NCBI RefSeq assembly: GCF_029931775.1
Contig: NC_079332.1
Span: 818,501 to 882,500 of the forward strand
Length of the DNA: 64,000 nt
Reading direction: 5' to 3'
Origin: Euleptes europaea
Lineage: Eukaryota > Chordata > Lepidosauria > Squamata > Sphaerodactylidae
Shown here: one piece after another, positions 1 through 10,506 of the stretch
Layout of the letters: every line of letters begins with the position of its first letter
How positions within the stretch are numbered: the first letter of the stretch is position 1
Notes under the pieces: generated by a model
Database searches by the model: none
The model's input: only the letters and a program-made list of their open reading frames with translations
Told to the model about the DNA's origin: nothing
Made by a program: the position numbers and the translations under genes

Positions 1-164
1 ACCACCAGGAAGAGGCAGCAAGCCAAGAAGGCGATGAGTCCAATGGTGACGCCGTAATTGCAGGCCCCTTCGTGACCGTTGTAGACACACTTCAGGATCG
101 GGGACTTCTCGTTGTTGACGTAACCCTCGTTAATGATGGAGCCGAACACAATGATGGAGAAGAT
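1..164 (-). CDS. SYNGR3: SYNGR3 exon 2 (partial, continues past window start)
   Basis: Synaptogyrin-3, a four-pass membrane protein of synaptic vesicles. Read on the minus strand, this exon starts in phase 0 after a ctgcag acceptor (intron ends at 165). It encodes the end of membrane segment 1 (IFSIIVFGSII), the NEGYVN motif typical of synaptogyrins, a short luminal loop with two cysteines (KCVYNGHEGAC), and membrane segment 2 (GLIAFLACCLFLVV). The exon runs off the window, so the remaining membrane segments and cytoplasmic tail are not visible. It joins in frame to exon 1 at 9288-9386. Paralogue SYNGR1 was considered, but the exon 1 start MEGASFGAGRAG fits SYNGR3 better. Confidence 0.9.
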   Translation of the reverse strand, partial: MFSIIVFGSIINEGYVNNEKSPILKCVYNGHEGACNYGVTIGLIAFLACCLFLV

Positions 165-1260
165 CTGCAGGGGGAAGGAGGAGGAGGAATAAAATGGTAA
201 CACAGTCTCTGCTGCCGAAAGGGTCCCCCAGGCTGAAGGGAGATACCATCACCAGCCACAGCTCGGAAGGAACACCACAGAGAGGGCGAAAGCACAATCA
301 AGAGGCAGTGTAAACAAAATCTTAAGCTTTGGGGAAATGTTATTTATTTTTTTAAATGATCCAGAGGGAGATATATAAAATCAGATTGCAACAGGTAACA
401 ATAAAACCCTTTATTTCTTCTAGTCCCTTTCCTCCTGGGCTCTTTTTGCACTCAGTATCCCAACTTACAAAACCCCACTGATTGAACTGCTGCAGTGTCA
501 TGGAATACGTTCCAATTTCTCCGTGTGCGTGCATGTGCGAGGAGCCTTAAAAGTCTCAACATTAATATGAAGCAACAATCTGTCTTTGGACTTCAGGTCT
601 CTAATAGACTGGCAAGAAACCAGGCAAGCTTTTCCTGGACACGCCCGATGGCGACATGTTTACAACGAAACCAGATTTGCCCCTAAATGTCCCCGGGGCA
701 CTTGATTAGTTTCTGCTATCAGCTACCAGACCCTCGGTTCTCATCCAGGCTGAGTGACGTTATCAGAGCTGCTACGGGACACCCGTTCACCTCGCCCAGC
801 CCGTACCACCTAGATATTAATCTCTTCCAGTCGAGTGGATGATTCCTGCCCACACCCGCCGTGAGCGGCAAAATACACCCGACTGTAATGACAAGCAGCA
901 AAGACCAAGAGGCTGTCGCGGCTCTGTCAGCAAGGAGCTGAAACGCCAGCTCTCTCTTCTTTTTTCCCCCCTCTGGGTTCGCCTTCTAATCTCATTCATA
1001 AATAATGCAAAAACTAATGTTTTCTTTTTTGCTGTTGGAAGCCTCTGACAGCAGTTTAAGGGAAACACACAACCTGTCAGAAGCACGGTGCGATCTGGCA
1101 GCAAGAATAATCGAGACAAGCCAGTCGCGTGGGGTTACTAAGCTGAAGGGTCCGTGGACAAAGAGCCTCCTTTCCCGCCTGGCTCCAAACAGCCTCAGTG
1201 TCCTCACAGGGAACAGGAAAACAACATCAGGTGGGCCTGGTAGATTTTTAGTGCTGACCT
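165..1260 (-). other. SYNGR3 intron 1, 3' part, mostly unique sequence
   Basis: Intronic sequence next to exon 2 without a recognisable repeat up to about 1260. About 700-1240 is balanced in composition and includes an octamer-like ATGCAAAA at about 1003-1010 in an AT-rich context. No exon is supported here. Confidence 0.4.
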
Positions 1261-1264
1261 AACG

Positions 1265-1405
1265 GCATACTGCATTTTCCCCCTCCAAGGAAGGATGCCC
1301 CTCCTCCCATTTTATTCTCACAACAACCCAGTAAGGTAGGTTAACTCCTGAGATCCTCACAGGCCCAGGGTGACCCAATCAGCTTCACAGCTTCACAGCT
1401 CAGGG
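1265..1405 (-). repeat. CORE/MIR-like SINE fragment
   Basis: Contains the degenerate core block tcctcccattttattctcac-aacaaccc-gtaaggtaggtta typical of these tRNA-headed SINEs in reverse orientation. The head is lost. Confidence 0.55.
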
Positions 1406-1411
1406 CAATTT

Positions 1412-1580
1412 GGGGAGCGGCTGCGGCTCAGTGGAAGAGCTTCTGCTTTGCACGCAGAAGGCCCCAGGTTCACTCCGGGCAGTGTCTCCAGTTAAAAGGA
1501 CCAGGCAGGTAGGTGATGTGGAAGACCTCTGCCTGAGACCTTGGAGAGCTGCTGCCAGTCGGAGTAGACAATACTGACCC
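1412..1580 (+). repeat. tRNA-derived SINE, family 2 (GGCTCAGTGG head)
   Basis: A tRNA-like head with A box (gcggctcagtgg) and B box (ccaggttcactcc), then a body ending gtagacaatactgac. About ten copies of this family occur in the window, here in forward orientation with a truncated end. Confidence 0.8.
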
Positions 1581-2079
1581 AAATTGTGTGGAGGGAGATG
1601 GCTGAGTGACTTCTTTGCAGCAGGATTAAAGCTAGGGGTGTTTATGTGTAAGCTAGAGAGAGCACGTGTCAGCCCCACCGATCCAACGCCGTTTCTCCAG
1701 GACAAAAGCTGGCAACCCTAGCTGCAAATTCTCTCTCGCTGCTTCGTCACAATACAAACCCTCTCCAAGCAGAGAGCGCCACCAGCCAAGAGGCTTCTGC
1801 CCTGTGGTAGGAAGAGCAAGAAGAGTGTTTTTTCCGCCCCGTCACTTAACGTTTCAATGACACTTGCGAGCCAGCTGAGAGCTTTCAGCCCTTTTCTCCC
1901 AGGTGCCTGCTTGTTCTGAGCCTTTGAGGCAAGGGCCTAGGAAGAGGATTTCTGTTTGCTTGTTTAGCCCAGCACAAAAGCAGATGCCTTATGCATCTGA
2001 TACTCAGGGCTGCGCACACTCCATGCTTGTTTGCTTTGCCATCAACAAGCCGATTCTTGTGAAAAAGCAAGCTTAACGT

Positions 2080-2830
2080 AAGAAGAACTTAAGAAAAGCC
2101 CTGCTGGATCAGACCAAGGACCATCAGTCTGTTCACACAGTGGTCAACCAGGTGCCTCTAGGAAGCCCACAAACAAGATGATTGCAGCAGCATTATCCTG
2201 CCTGTGTTCCACAGCACCGAACATATTAGGCACACTCCTCTGATCCTGGAGAGAATAGGTATGCATCATGACTAGTATCCATTTTTGCTAGTAGCCATGG
2301 ATAGCCCTCTCCTCCATGAACATGTCCGCTCCCCTCTTAAAGCCTTCCAAGTTGGCAGCCATCACCACATCCTGGGGCAGGGAGTTCCACAGTTTAACCA
2401 TGCATTGTGTGAAGGAATACTTCCTTTTATCAGTTTTGAATCTCTCACCCTCCAGCTTCAGATGACCCCCAGCGTTCTAGTATTATGAGGGAGAAAAGCT
2501 TCTCCCTGTCCACTTTCTCCATACCATGCATAATTTTATAGACCTCTATCATGTCTCCCCTTAACCGCCTTCTTTCCAAGCTAAACAGCCCTAAGTGTTT
2601 TAACCGCTCCTCAAAGGGCAGTTGCTCTAGTTCCCTGATCATTTTGGTTGCTCTTTTCTACACAAACAAGACGACTGCAGCAGCATCCTTCTGTCTAGGT
2701 TTCACAGCACCTGATATAATAGGCATGCTCCTCTGATTCTGGAGAGAATAGGTATGCATCATGACTAGTATCCATTTTGACTAGTAGCCATGAATACCCC
2801 TCTCTTCCATGAACACGTCCACTCCCTTAT
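2080..2830 (-). repeat. LINE (CR1/L2 clade) ORF2 C-terminus and 3' tail, two fragments
   Basis: The minus strand encodes [20 protein letters not shown] followed by [16 protein letters not shown], the conserved C-terminal signature of CR1/L2-clade ORF2. The 3' tail follows, near 2080-2110. A second copy of the middle segment (about 2656-2830) lies directly beside it. Confidence 0.75.
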
Positions 2831-3636
2831 ATGTATATGTAAAAAATGAAAGGTGTCATTGCCCGCCTCTACATAGCAACCTGGGAAATCCTATGTGGCC
2901 TGTGTGCGCGCGTGTGAATGTGTTTTCCCTGCTCCTGATCGTGGCAATACATGCAACCCTGGAGCGGGGGTTCTTGTCTACCCATGAGGATGCTAATCCA
3001 CACTACACCACAACAGCAGCCAGAGTGTGGAACTAAGAGATAATAGTTGGAGCCAAAGAAACACTGGGGTGGGGAGGGGGAAGAGATGGTGAAACCTTGA
3101 GCAGGTTGTTATTTCAACACATTGGGAAACAGGAAGAGGTACCTTTGCACCTAGCAAACCAGGAACATCTGTGACACCAGAAAACCTCGTGCCAGCTCCA
3201 CGTTTGGGTGCCAGGCACCACCCCCTCGGCCATCTGGACCGAGGAGAATTGCACTACTAATTTTTTTAAAATTCATAGTTCTCATGTCCTTGCATGCCAC
3301 CCAGAGCCCCGTGTTCTACTCTGAAACCTCATGCACTGTTCCTTTCAACCATCCCCAGGGAGAAACAGCGAGGCATTAAAACTGGACCTCTTTTTCTTTT
3401 TTAATCTTCAAATGTGCTGATTTCGATTTCTTCATTATATGAAACACAAAAATTAAAAGGCAAGGCAATCAACCCTCAACCAAGGGAAATGAAAGCAGAA
3501 GCCTACTCATCGGCACTAACTTATCTTCTGGAGTGTTGCGCTGCTAACTTAAATTTCTGTCAGTTAGTAGCACTGGCCTACCTTGCCGCATCGACGTAAG
3601 GCCTACACTAACAATGTTACAGGTAGGACCTGACTG

Positions 3637-3845
3637 GATGGTCCAGGCTAGCCCAATCTCATCAGCTCTTGGAAGCTAAGCAGGGCGGACCCTGGTTAGT
3701 ACTTGGATGGGAGACCACCAAGGAAGTCCAGGGTTGATGTGCAGAGCCAGGAAATGGCAAAAAACCGCCTCTGTGTGTCTCTTGCCTTGAAAACCTTACA
3801 AGGGGTCGCCATAAGTCCACTCTGACTTGACGGCACTTTCCACTT
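3637..3845 (+). repeat. 5S-rRNA-derived SINE
   Basis: The head matches 5S rRNA internal promoter sequence (ggaagctaagcagggcgga, then tggttagtacttggatggga). The body ends cttgacggcactttccac. It resembles SINE3-type elements, not a functional 5S gene: the 5' end of 5S is missing and a non-5S body is fused after it. Confidence 0.85.
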
Positions 3846-3939
3846 CCAGACAGGTAGGAAAGCCGTCTGTGAATGACATTCGCCGTTCCCACAGCAGGAA
3901 TGATAATATAGTTCGCAGAACAACCCCCTACATGTCTAA

Positions 3940-4075
3940 CATACATCATTACTGTTGCCCTTATGACAACACTGTGAGGCAGGCCGGTATTCTTGTGTCC
4001 CTGATGCAGATGCTGAACTGAGGCTTAAGAAATAGCGGCTTGCACTAAGCCTGCCTCAGTCACTCATGACGGACC
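3940..4075 (-). repeat. Old MIR-like SINE fragment
   Basis: The core ttatgacaacactgtgaggc with downstream gctgaactgaggcttaagaa matches the shared core of MIR-type SINEs in reverse. It is strongly diverged. Confidence 0.5.
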
Positions 4076-4589
4076 CCACAACCTTCTGGATCACAGTTCA
4101 TGTTGTTAGCCATCGTACTCATTCCCGTGCAACCACGCCCTGGTTCCAGAGGCCAAAAATGCATCCTCTTTGGTTCCTATTGCAGTTCCCGGCCACTTCC
4201 AAGAAGCAAACACATGAGCATCAATGTTAAGTCAATTATCCACTTCCTTTTAAGCTACAAGATTCAGGCTGGAGACCAAATGGACTCATCTCAAGCCGCT
4301 CACAGAGAACAGTTTTAAATCTGCGGTGCCAAGAACTCCCGATACACCCTGCTTGGCACACACAGAAGCCTGGGAACTGTTCTTCAAAGCATTTTGCAAA
4401 GCCTGTTTTTTTATCTGTGGATTCTCTACTTAAGAGAGGAGAAAAGCACACACGCAGACAGCAAATTCTACACATTCTCCTGTGCCGTGACAAAGATATT
4501 GCTGCAACTATATAGATAGCTTTGAAGCAATCATCCTTCCTTTGCTACTGCAGCTATCCAAAACGGGTGTGCTTCAAGTTCATGCATCT

Positions 4590-4766
4590 CTTGAGATCTG
4601 GGGATGGAGCTTGGGGAGGGGTTGGGTTTGGGGACGGGAGGGACCTCAGTGAGGTATAATGCCACACAGTCCACCCTCCAAAGCAGCCACTGCCTCCAGG
4701 GGCTGGTGACTGGAGATCAACTGTAATTCCAGGAGATCTCCAGGGCCCACCTGGAGGTTGGCAACA
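4590..4766 (+). repeat. GTTGCC-family short interspersed repeat (old copy)
   Basis: Carries the family landmarks ggagatcaactgtaattcca and, at its end, cacctggaggttggcaac. Possibly a non-autonomous DNA transposon; the classification is inferred from its inverted-looking ends. Confidence 0.65.
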
Positions 4767-5084
4767 CCACTCCTTGTTCAGACCTATTCCTGCTCACCTT
4801 CAGGTCCCATTTGCTGACATCTCATGTCCCCATTCCAGGGCCTCCCCCGCCACCAACGTCTCATTCCCATTTCCTCTTTTTTTTTAATCTTCTCCCTTGA
4901 ATTTATTCCTGCAATCCATTTTGGCTTTTTCTCTGCCTGCCTGCTCCCTAAATGCTGTCGCTGGCATGCCAGGAGGACTGTATACCTGCTCATTTCTTTT
5001 AACAGCAAGACTGTGCAAGGCACCAGGCAGTATGGATAAAATCTGCCCTGGATCTAAGCCTCTGATGCACATGGGAAACTCAGC

Positions 5085-5164
5085 GCAATCCTATGCAGAG
5101 TCACTCCAGTCTAAGCCCATTGAAATGAATGGGCTTAGACTGGAGTAACTCTCCTTAGGATTGC
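5085..5164. repeat. 80-bp near-perfect palindrome (MITE-like)
   Basis: The left arm (gcaatcctatgcagagtcac then tccagtctaagcccatt) is mirrored by the right arm around a 6-base loop (gaaatg), with two or three mismatches. No coding capacity. It looks like a hairpin-type miniature element. Confidence 0.85.
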
Positions 5165-5784
5165 AGTCAGTCTCGCCTGCCACCCCCACCCCCACAAATC
5201 CACTGGGGGGAAATTAACAGGCTGGCATCTCTCTGGTTTTACTGCCCATCTGTTCGAGTGCCAACCCTCTCTTTTTCCTTTCCCCTCTTCTAAAACATCT
5301 TGTGCCGAACACACAAACCCCAGACCAATACAACACCCTCGGTCCTGTTTAAAACACCAAACAAACTCAAGCGGCGTGGAAGGAAAGGACTGCTGTGCCT
5401 TTTTTGCTTACTATTATAAGACTAAAAAAGGACAATGCATCTTCCTCCTCATAAGGAAAGGACTTCTATCTGCAACATCAGTTAAAAAACAGGCTGCCTG
5501 CCTGACCATCAGTAGTTATTGGCTTAGCTGCTGTGATGTCATGCAACATTCAGGGGAAGGTGTCAGCCATAGACTACTGAGAAAACGTGCAGCTTCTGCA
5601 AGGAAAATTAACAGACCTCTCAGCAAGGAAAAAGACTCCTACTTATATTGCTGCAAAAGTTAGTAGAAGTAGTAGTCAAAAGCTGTGTACCTTCAAAAAA
5701 TAATAACAAAGGGTTTCTCACTTCACAAATAAGGCTAGAGGGACCCCCCAAAACGCCATCACCATCGCAAGGAGAAAGCAAATA

Positions 5785-6005
5785 AGGAAACTAGTGTGGT
5801 GAGGTGGAAAGAGCTGTAGACTAGGATCCTGGGTTCGAATCCCCACTTCTACCACAGAAGCTCGCTGAGTGACCCTGGCCCCGTCACAATCTCTCAGCCT
5901 GGCCCACCCCACAGGATATTTCTTGTGAGAGAACGGAGGAGGGGAGAATGATGCTTTGGGGCCCAGCTGGGGAGAAAAGCAGGATGCAAATACATAAATG
6001 CATAT
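5785..6005 (+). repeat. CORE/MIR-like SINE
   Basis: tRNA-like head (tggaaagagctgtagactag, gggttcgaatccccac), then the core gctgagtgaccctggcc and cacaggatatttcttgtgag, then a tail with gcaaatacataaatgcat. Confidence 0.7.
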
Positions 6006-6119
6006 GCAAAATAAACTTGGGGACATTCCAGCCGTATAACTTTCCAGGAACCCTTGTTCTGCAAATATCAAACCAATGAATTTGTTTAGGCGAAACCCAC
6101 TATGGTTGATGCTGAGGTC

Positions 6120-6575
6120 TCAAAGCCTTTTTGCTCCAAATCAACCTTTGGGTGTCTTACCCCTGACTGCACACAAGCTAAACCAGCCCCTAAACTCCAC
6201 CCCAAGGCTTGCTTCAAGCTGGGTACGGCCACTTTCTTTCTAGAAGCAGCTGGATGTAAATCTTTGCTTTAGACAGACACAGCACGCCTGCCTGGAACTA
6301 CTGGAAACAAGACAACTCTCTCCACTAACAATCCAGCAGGGTGCACTTGGTCACGGAAAGGCTGTTTACGCCCACCTGAATGGCCATCTCCTCAGCAGGA
6401 GGCTGGCTTTAAATGATTATTTTGCTAGGCAGGAGCCAGGGAGTTCCTCTGCACTTGCCGTCACATCCAAGACACCCATAAACACCACTCCAGGCTTCTA
6501 TTTTCTCCCGCCAAGAAAATAGCTAGGTCATGTTTTCCCCATCTCCTGTCTGAGCAATAAAAAATCACCTATAGA
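6120..6575 (-). other. Unique intronic stretch in SYNGR3 intron 1
   Basis: No repeat family, splice pair or sustained coding frame recognised. Confidence 0.3.
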
Positions 6576-6649
6576 TGGGTAAAGGTAAACTTGAAAGTGG
6601 CACTCACATGAAGTTGTGCAGGAAACATAAAGGCCCATTCCCACTTGAC

Positions 6650-6952
6650 AAAGGATGTATGGGGAATCCTACAGTTGGAAGGGACCACCAGGGTCATCTA
6701 GTCCAACCACAATGCAGGAGATTCACAACTACCTCCCCCCTCACATTCCTAGTGACCAGAAGATGGCCAAGATGCCCTCCCTCTCATCATCTGCCTAAAG
6801 TCACAGAATCAGTGTTGCTGACAGATGGCCATCTAGCCTCTACTTAAAAACCTCCAGGGAAGGAGAGCTCACCACCTCCCGAGGAAGCCTGTTCCACTGA
6901 GGAACCACTCTGTTAGAAAGTTCTTCCTAATGTCTAGACGGATTGTGTGAAA
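6650..6952 (-). repeat. CR1-like LINE 3' end
   Basis: Reverse orientation of the CR1 tail: tacagttggaagggaccacc, gggtcatctagtccaacc, then acagatggccatctagcctc and gttccactgaggaacc. The same 3' block recurs eight times in the window. Confidence 0.8.
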
Positions 6953-8310
6953 AGGTAAATTCCTACCATGGATTTGACCTCCTTGAGGGCGGGGAGGGGG
7001 ATTTTCGAGTTAGGGGAAAAACTGGGGGGGGGGAGGTCCTGGAAAAGGGCCCCACCATCCCACCCTGCCTCCGAAAAGAGGGAGAGGCAGTTTGCTTGCC
7101 CAGCGGGTTGTATGCAGCCTCCCTCTTGCCGCACGCCAGGAAAAGTCTTGGCCATAATGGACAGTCCACCCTTGTTTCAGCCAGAGAGCTCTGTCCTCTG
7201 AACTTCTGCCATTAGCCAATGCTGGGTCCTAATATATGGCCTAGTAGTGTTTCTTCCGAAACTCCTGGCCTGCTTCAAAATGCCCACGTGTGGAGGGTTC
7301 ATCCCTCACCACCATGTCACCATTCCCAGCCTCCATGGCCCTGGGTTAGAGCACAGGGCATCCAGGCAGAACCCTGGAGCTACAGTTCTGCCATTCCTAA
7401 AGTGGGACGCTTTGGCTCTAAATCCCTCCTGGAAATTATGACCCAAGGCTAGAAGCTGGCTCACCACAGTGAGAGCAGGCACTCTGCACATGTTTAGCCT
7501 CCTTTTCACTGCCTCGCATGTTCAAAACCAGACTCTGAAGGCCGTTCCCTGAGCTCATGCTCTGGGTAAGCCTAGGATTTCTCCCTAGACTGAAAATTTC
7601 AATCCATTCATTTTAGCATCTCTTTGCTTCCTTCAGGCCTGCCCTTCCTCTGTTGTTGATTCACCTTGCTGCTCTCAGTCGCTGTAGAGATGCAGACCAG
7701 AAGGTTCTTGGGGGCACAGGCCTATCTTTTATTGTTGTCTAAAGAGATGGCTCCGTAGCGATCAGGGTATCAAACCCAGATCAATTCCCCCCCCCCCCGC
7801 ACAGCAACAGATGTCCAAATTTTTTCACCTAAAAAAAAAAGCTAGTTCCTCTTGAATAAGACATCAATCCACTGGTTCCAGTTCATTCAGACATGAATAT
7901 ATGGAATATTAGATTACTTGCCCTCTGCAGCTCTGGAAAGTTATCTGTTCTTAAAAACCAATAGCCTGCATCTTTTCCTGTGTATCCCCCCAAAAAGCAA
8001 GCATTTGCAAGCCTCAAAAACCGCCATGGAAGCGGAGAGGCTAAGTACCCTGGAGGACCCTACAAAAAGCACCCAGTCCCTAATTCCAACGATGACCTAA
8101 TAATTTGCATGAAACATGGCAAAGTGCCCCTTGAAGGCACCAGGACTCCCCACCCCCAGGATCTGCCGAAGCCTCTGGATCTTACATTCGAGACCCTGAT
8201 ATAATAAAATAAAAATACAGCCATTTTTTAAAAAAAGGCTTTTGGCATGTCCCAAATCCCCAAGACTGACTCAGTCACAGAGTTGCTGGACTGATTTTAC
8301 ACCCCCTTTG
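6953..8310 (-). other. Unique intronic stretch in SYNGR3 intron 1
   Basis: Contains short C- and G-homopolymers and no recognisable repeat or exon. Open frames here overlap on both strands in G-rich sequence and show no protein-like signature. Confidence 0.3.
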
Positions 8311-8311
8311 C

Positions 8312-8335
8312 CTCACACACACACACACACACACA
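8312..8335. repeat. (CA)n microsatellite
   Basis: About eleven uninterrupted CA units in SYNGR3 intron 1. Confidence 0.9.
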
Positions 8336-9104
8336 GAGACGTTCATTTGAATCAGGCCCATCTTTATGTTGCTTTCCTGACAAGCGGTGCTGCAAAGAAA
8401 ACACATCCAGCAATCAAAGCGGTTATCGGTTCCCTCCTATCTTGATCCAGGTGCCCACGAATGGAGGCAGCAGGGCACCCAGCAGAAGCCGAGTCTTCCT
8501 TTTTGCCATCCGCAGAACAAGGCTGGGCACGGAACAGGTACAACCAGCCCTTCTCCCTCTTCCCCCACACAGGCAGAAACGGGGAAAATGTCTCCTGGCT
8601 TAACCATCTTGCCACTCACTGCACACACAAAGCCTGCTGGTATTTGTTTAAAATTCAGAAATGCAAACGACCACAGCGGCTGGAGGGGGGGATGGAAGGC
8701 GGGGGAGACCCACCACCTCCAGTGGCAAACCCAACCAGAAGCAGGAAGGCCAGACAGCTCTCTCTCCCCCACCAAATCTATCCCAGGGCTTGGAGAAGGC
8801 AACCTGATGGGGAGAAAAGGGTGTTGGTATTGAAGGGGGGGGGTGAAGCTCTGCTCACACCCTTCCAGATGTGCGACTGCAGCAGGCGCCCATTTGTCCT
8901 CCCCCTTCCCCCAGCATTTGCCCAAATTTTGCTGGGGGGGGAATAATAAAAGAGGGGGAGGGTGGTCTTGAGGCACTCCTTAGATAAACCGACAGGTTGC
9001 AAAACGTTCAGTGGCAAAAGATACAGAAAACAGCGTATCCGTGCAAAATGTCTAAGGAGGCATCCAATGGATGTACAGACACATATGAATGGATATATAC
9101 TAGG

Positions 9105-9106
9105 AT

Positions 9107-9162
<56 letters not shown>
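9105..9162. repeat. (GATA)n microsatellite
   Basis: About fourteen tandem ATAG/GATA units, about 125 bases from the exon 1 splice donor of SYNGR3 (inside the intron). Such arrays are usually length-polymorphic. Confidence 0.95.
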
Positions 9163-9163
<1 letters not shown>

Positions 9164-9287
9164 GACAGATCTCTCGCTCCAAGCCAGTGCTTGGCTGCAG
9201 GCTGGCAGGGCGGGTACGCCAAGGCACTGCCCAGGCTCAACCCTCTTTGCAAATGGGGGTGGGAGGAGAGCGCCCTGCCCCTCTTAC

Positions 9288-9386
9288 CGCCGAGACGAGG
9301 CGGAGGATGGTCTGGGGCCGCCGGAGGAACTCAAGTGGGTCCAGCGCCCCGCCGGCACGCCCGGCTCCGAAGGAAGCGCCTTCCAT
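9288..9386 (-). CDS. SYNGR3: SYNGR3 exon 1 with start codon
   Basis: First coding exon of synaptogyrin-3: 33 codons from the ATG at 9386 to a GCG|GTAAGAG donor at 9288/9287. The N-terminus MEGASFGAGRAGGALDP is nearly identical to the human SYNGR3 start as I remember it, followed by a cytosolic RRPQTILRLVS segment leading into membrane helix 1. Surrounding sequence (about 9280-9560) is strongly CpG-rich, as expected for a promoter and first exon. The last codon is Ala where synaptogyrins usually have Trp (VVSW), so the junction reads VSA|IFSII. The intron to exon 2 is 9.1 kb (165-9287). Confidence 0.9.
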
Positions 9387-9560
9387 GGCTCCTCCAGCAG
9401 TAGGGAGCGGGCACCGGCCACTTGCCCCGGCTGATGCGCTGGCTGCTGCTGCTGCCTCCTCCGCCGGCGGCGGCGTCTTGCGCGCAGCCTCCTCGCCGCC
9501 TCCTTCTCCTCCTCCAAAGCTGCATCCCAGCCCGGGTGGGTGGGCGCCCCCCTCTCCTCC
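9387..9560 (-). promoter_or_regulatory. SYNGR3 CpG-rich 5' region
   Basis: Dense CpG with GCC/GGC runs immediately upstream of the SYNGR3 ATG. No TATA box seen. Inferred promoter and 5' UTR; the transcription start cannot be placed. Confidence 0.5.
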
Positions 9561-9927
9561 CCTGCGCTGGGCTGCGCCGCCACTTGGGCCAGCCCAGGGA
9601 GTGGATGGGACCATCAGAGGGAGAGGGGTGGCCAGCGAGCTCTTCCTCGCAGGAGGATGAATGGATGGGATGGCCCTTGGCGGTTGCCTGTTCACGGTGA
9701 CCTGCTGGCAGGAAGCTCTCACAACGCAGAAGCAGGGCTGTCCTCCACCGCCTTCTCGCCCCCCTGCCTGCCTCCCTCCCTCCCCAGGCTCCCCACCTGC
9801 TCTCTGCTCGCCTTTCACACCTGCCTCCAGAGGGGCTGGGATTTCCCTCTCTACCGCATCTCTACATCTGGCAGCTTCTTTTTTTCTCCTTGCATCAGTG
9901 GCCTGCTTGGGGGGGGGGAATTCATGG

Positions 9928-10106
9928 ATGCCAACTCTGGGTTGGGAAAATCCTAGAGATTTGGGGGGTGGAGTTTGGGGAGGGATTTGATGCCGTGGAG
10001 TCCACCCTCCAAGGCAGCCCTTTTTCTCCAGGGGAACGGATCCCTGTCGTCAGGAGATCGGTTGTGACTTTAGGAGATCTCCAGGCCCTACCTGGAGGTT
10101 GGCATC
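9928..10106 (+). repeat. GTTGCC-family repeat
   Basis: Begins ggatgccaactctgggttgg and ends ccctacctggaggttggcat, with the central ccaccctccaaggcagccc block shared with the copy at 4590. Confidence 0.7.
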
Positions 10107-10224
10107 TCTGCTGAGAACAGGTGTGTGGAGAGGGTGGGGGAGTCCCACATGGTTATTTGTTCTATAGCACTAAGGCTGGATCCAGTGCTGTGTTTATAGC
10201 AGTGGTGGATTAGGGCTGGGGAGA

Positions 10225-10500
10225 TGCATGTCCAAAACAAAAGGAAGTAACATTTTCAGGTTAAGAGGAATTAGCTTGTGTAACTCCCTGCCGCAGGATG
10301 CCACAATGCCGACCACTCAGTTTCAGCTGGCTTTCAAAGAGAATTTGGAAAAGTCGTGGAGGGGGAGGTCTGCCGGGGGCTCCTGGCCACACTAGTCCTA
10401 TGGAGACTCCATAGTCAGAGGGAGTAACTGGGGAGGTTTGTAGGCCTTTGGGGAAAAATAGGGGGTGAAACCAGATGCTGGACTACGTGGTCTAGGGTGG
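10225..10500 (+). repeat. Old LINE 3' fragment
   Basis: Contains a decayed coding stretch (NSLPQDATMP-like, then LAFKENLEK) with the layout seen just before CR1/L2-clade LINE tails, followed by a ggactacgtggtctag block. Confidence 0.45.
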
Positions 10501-10506
10501 CAACCC

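Noticed and set aside
3660-3720. Functional 5S rRNA gene
   Set aside because: Only the internal part of 5S is present, with mismatches and a fused SINE body.
9237-9990. Several long overlapping open frames in the SYNGR3 5' region
   Set aside because: CpG-rich sequence lacks stops in most frames. Apart from the 33-codon SYNGR3 exon there is no protein-like content.
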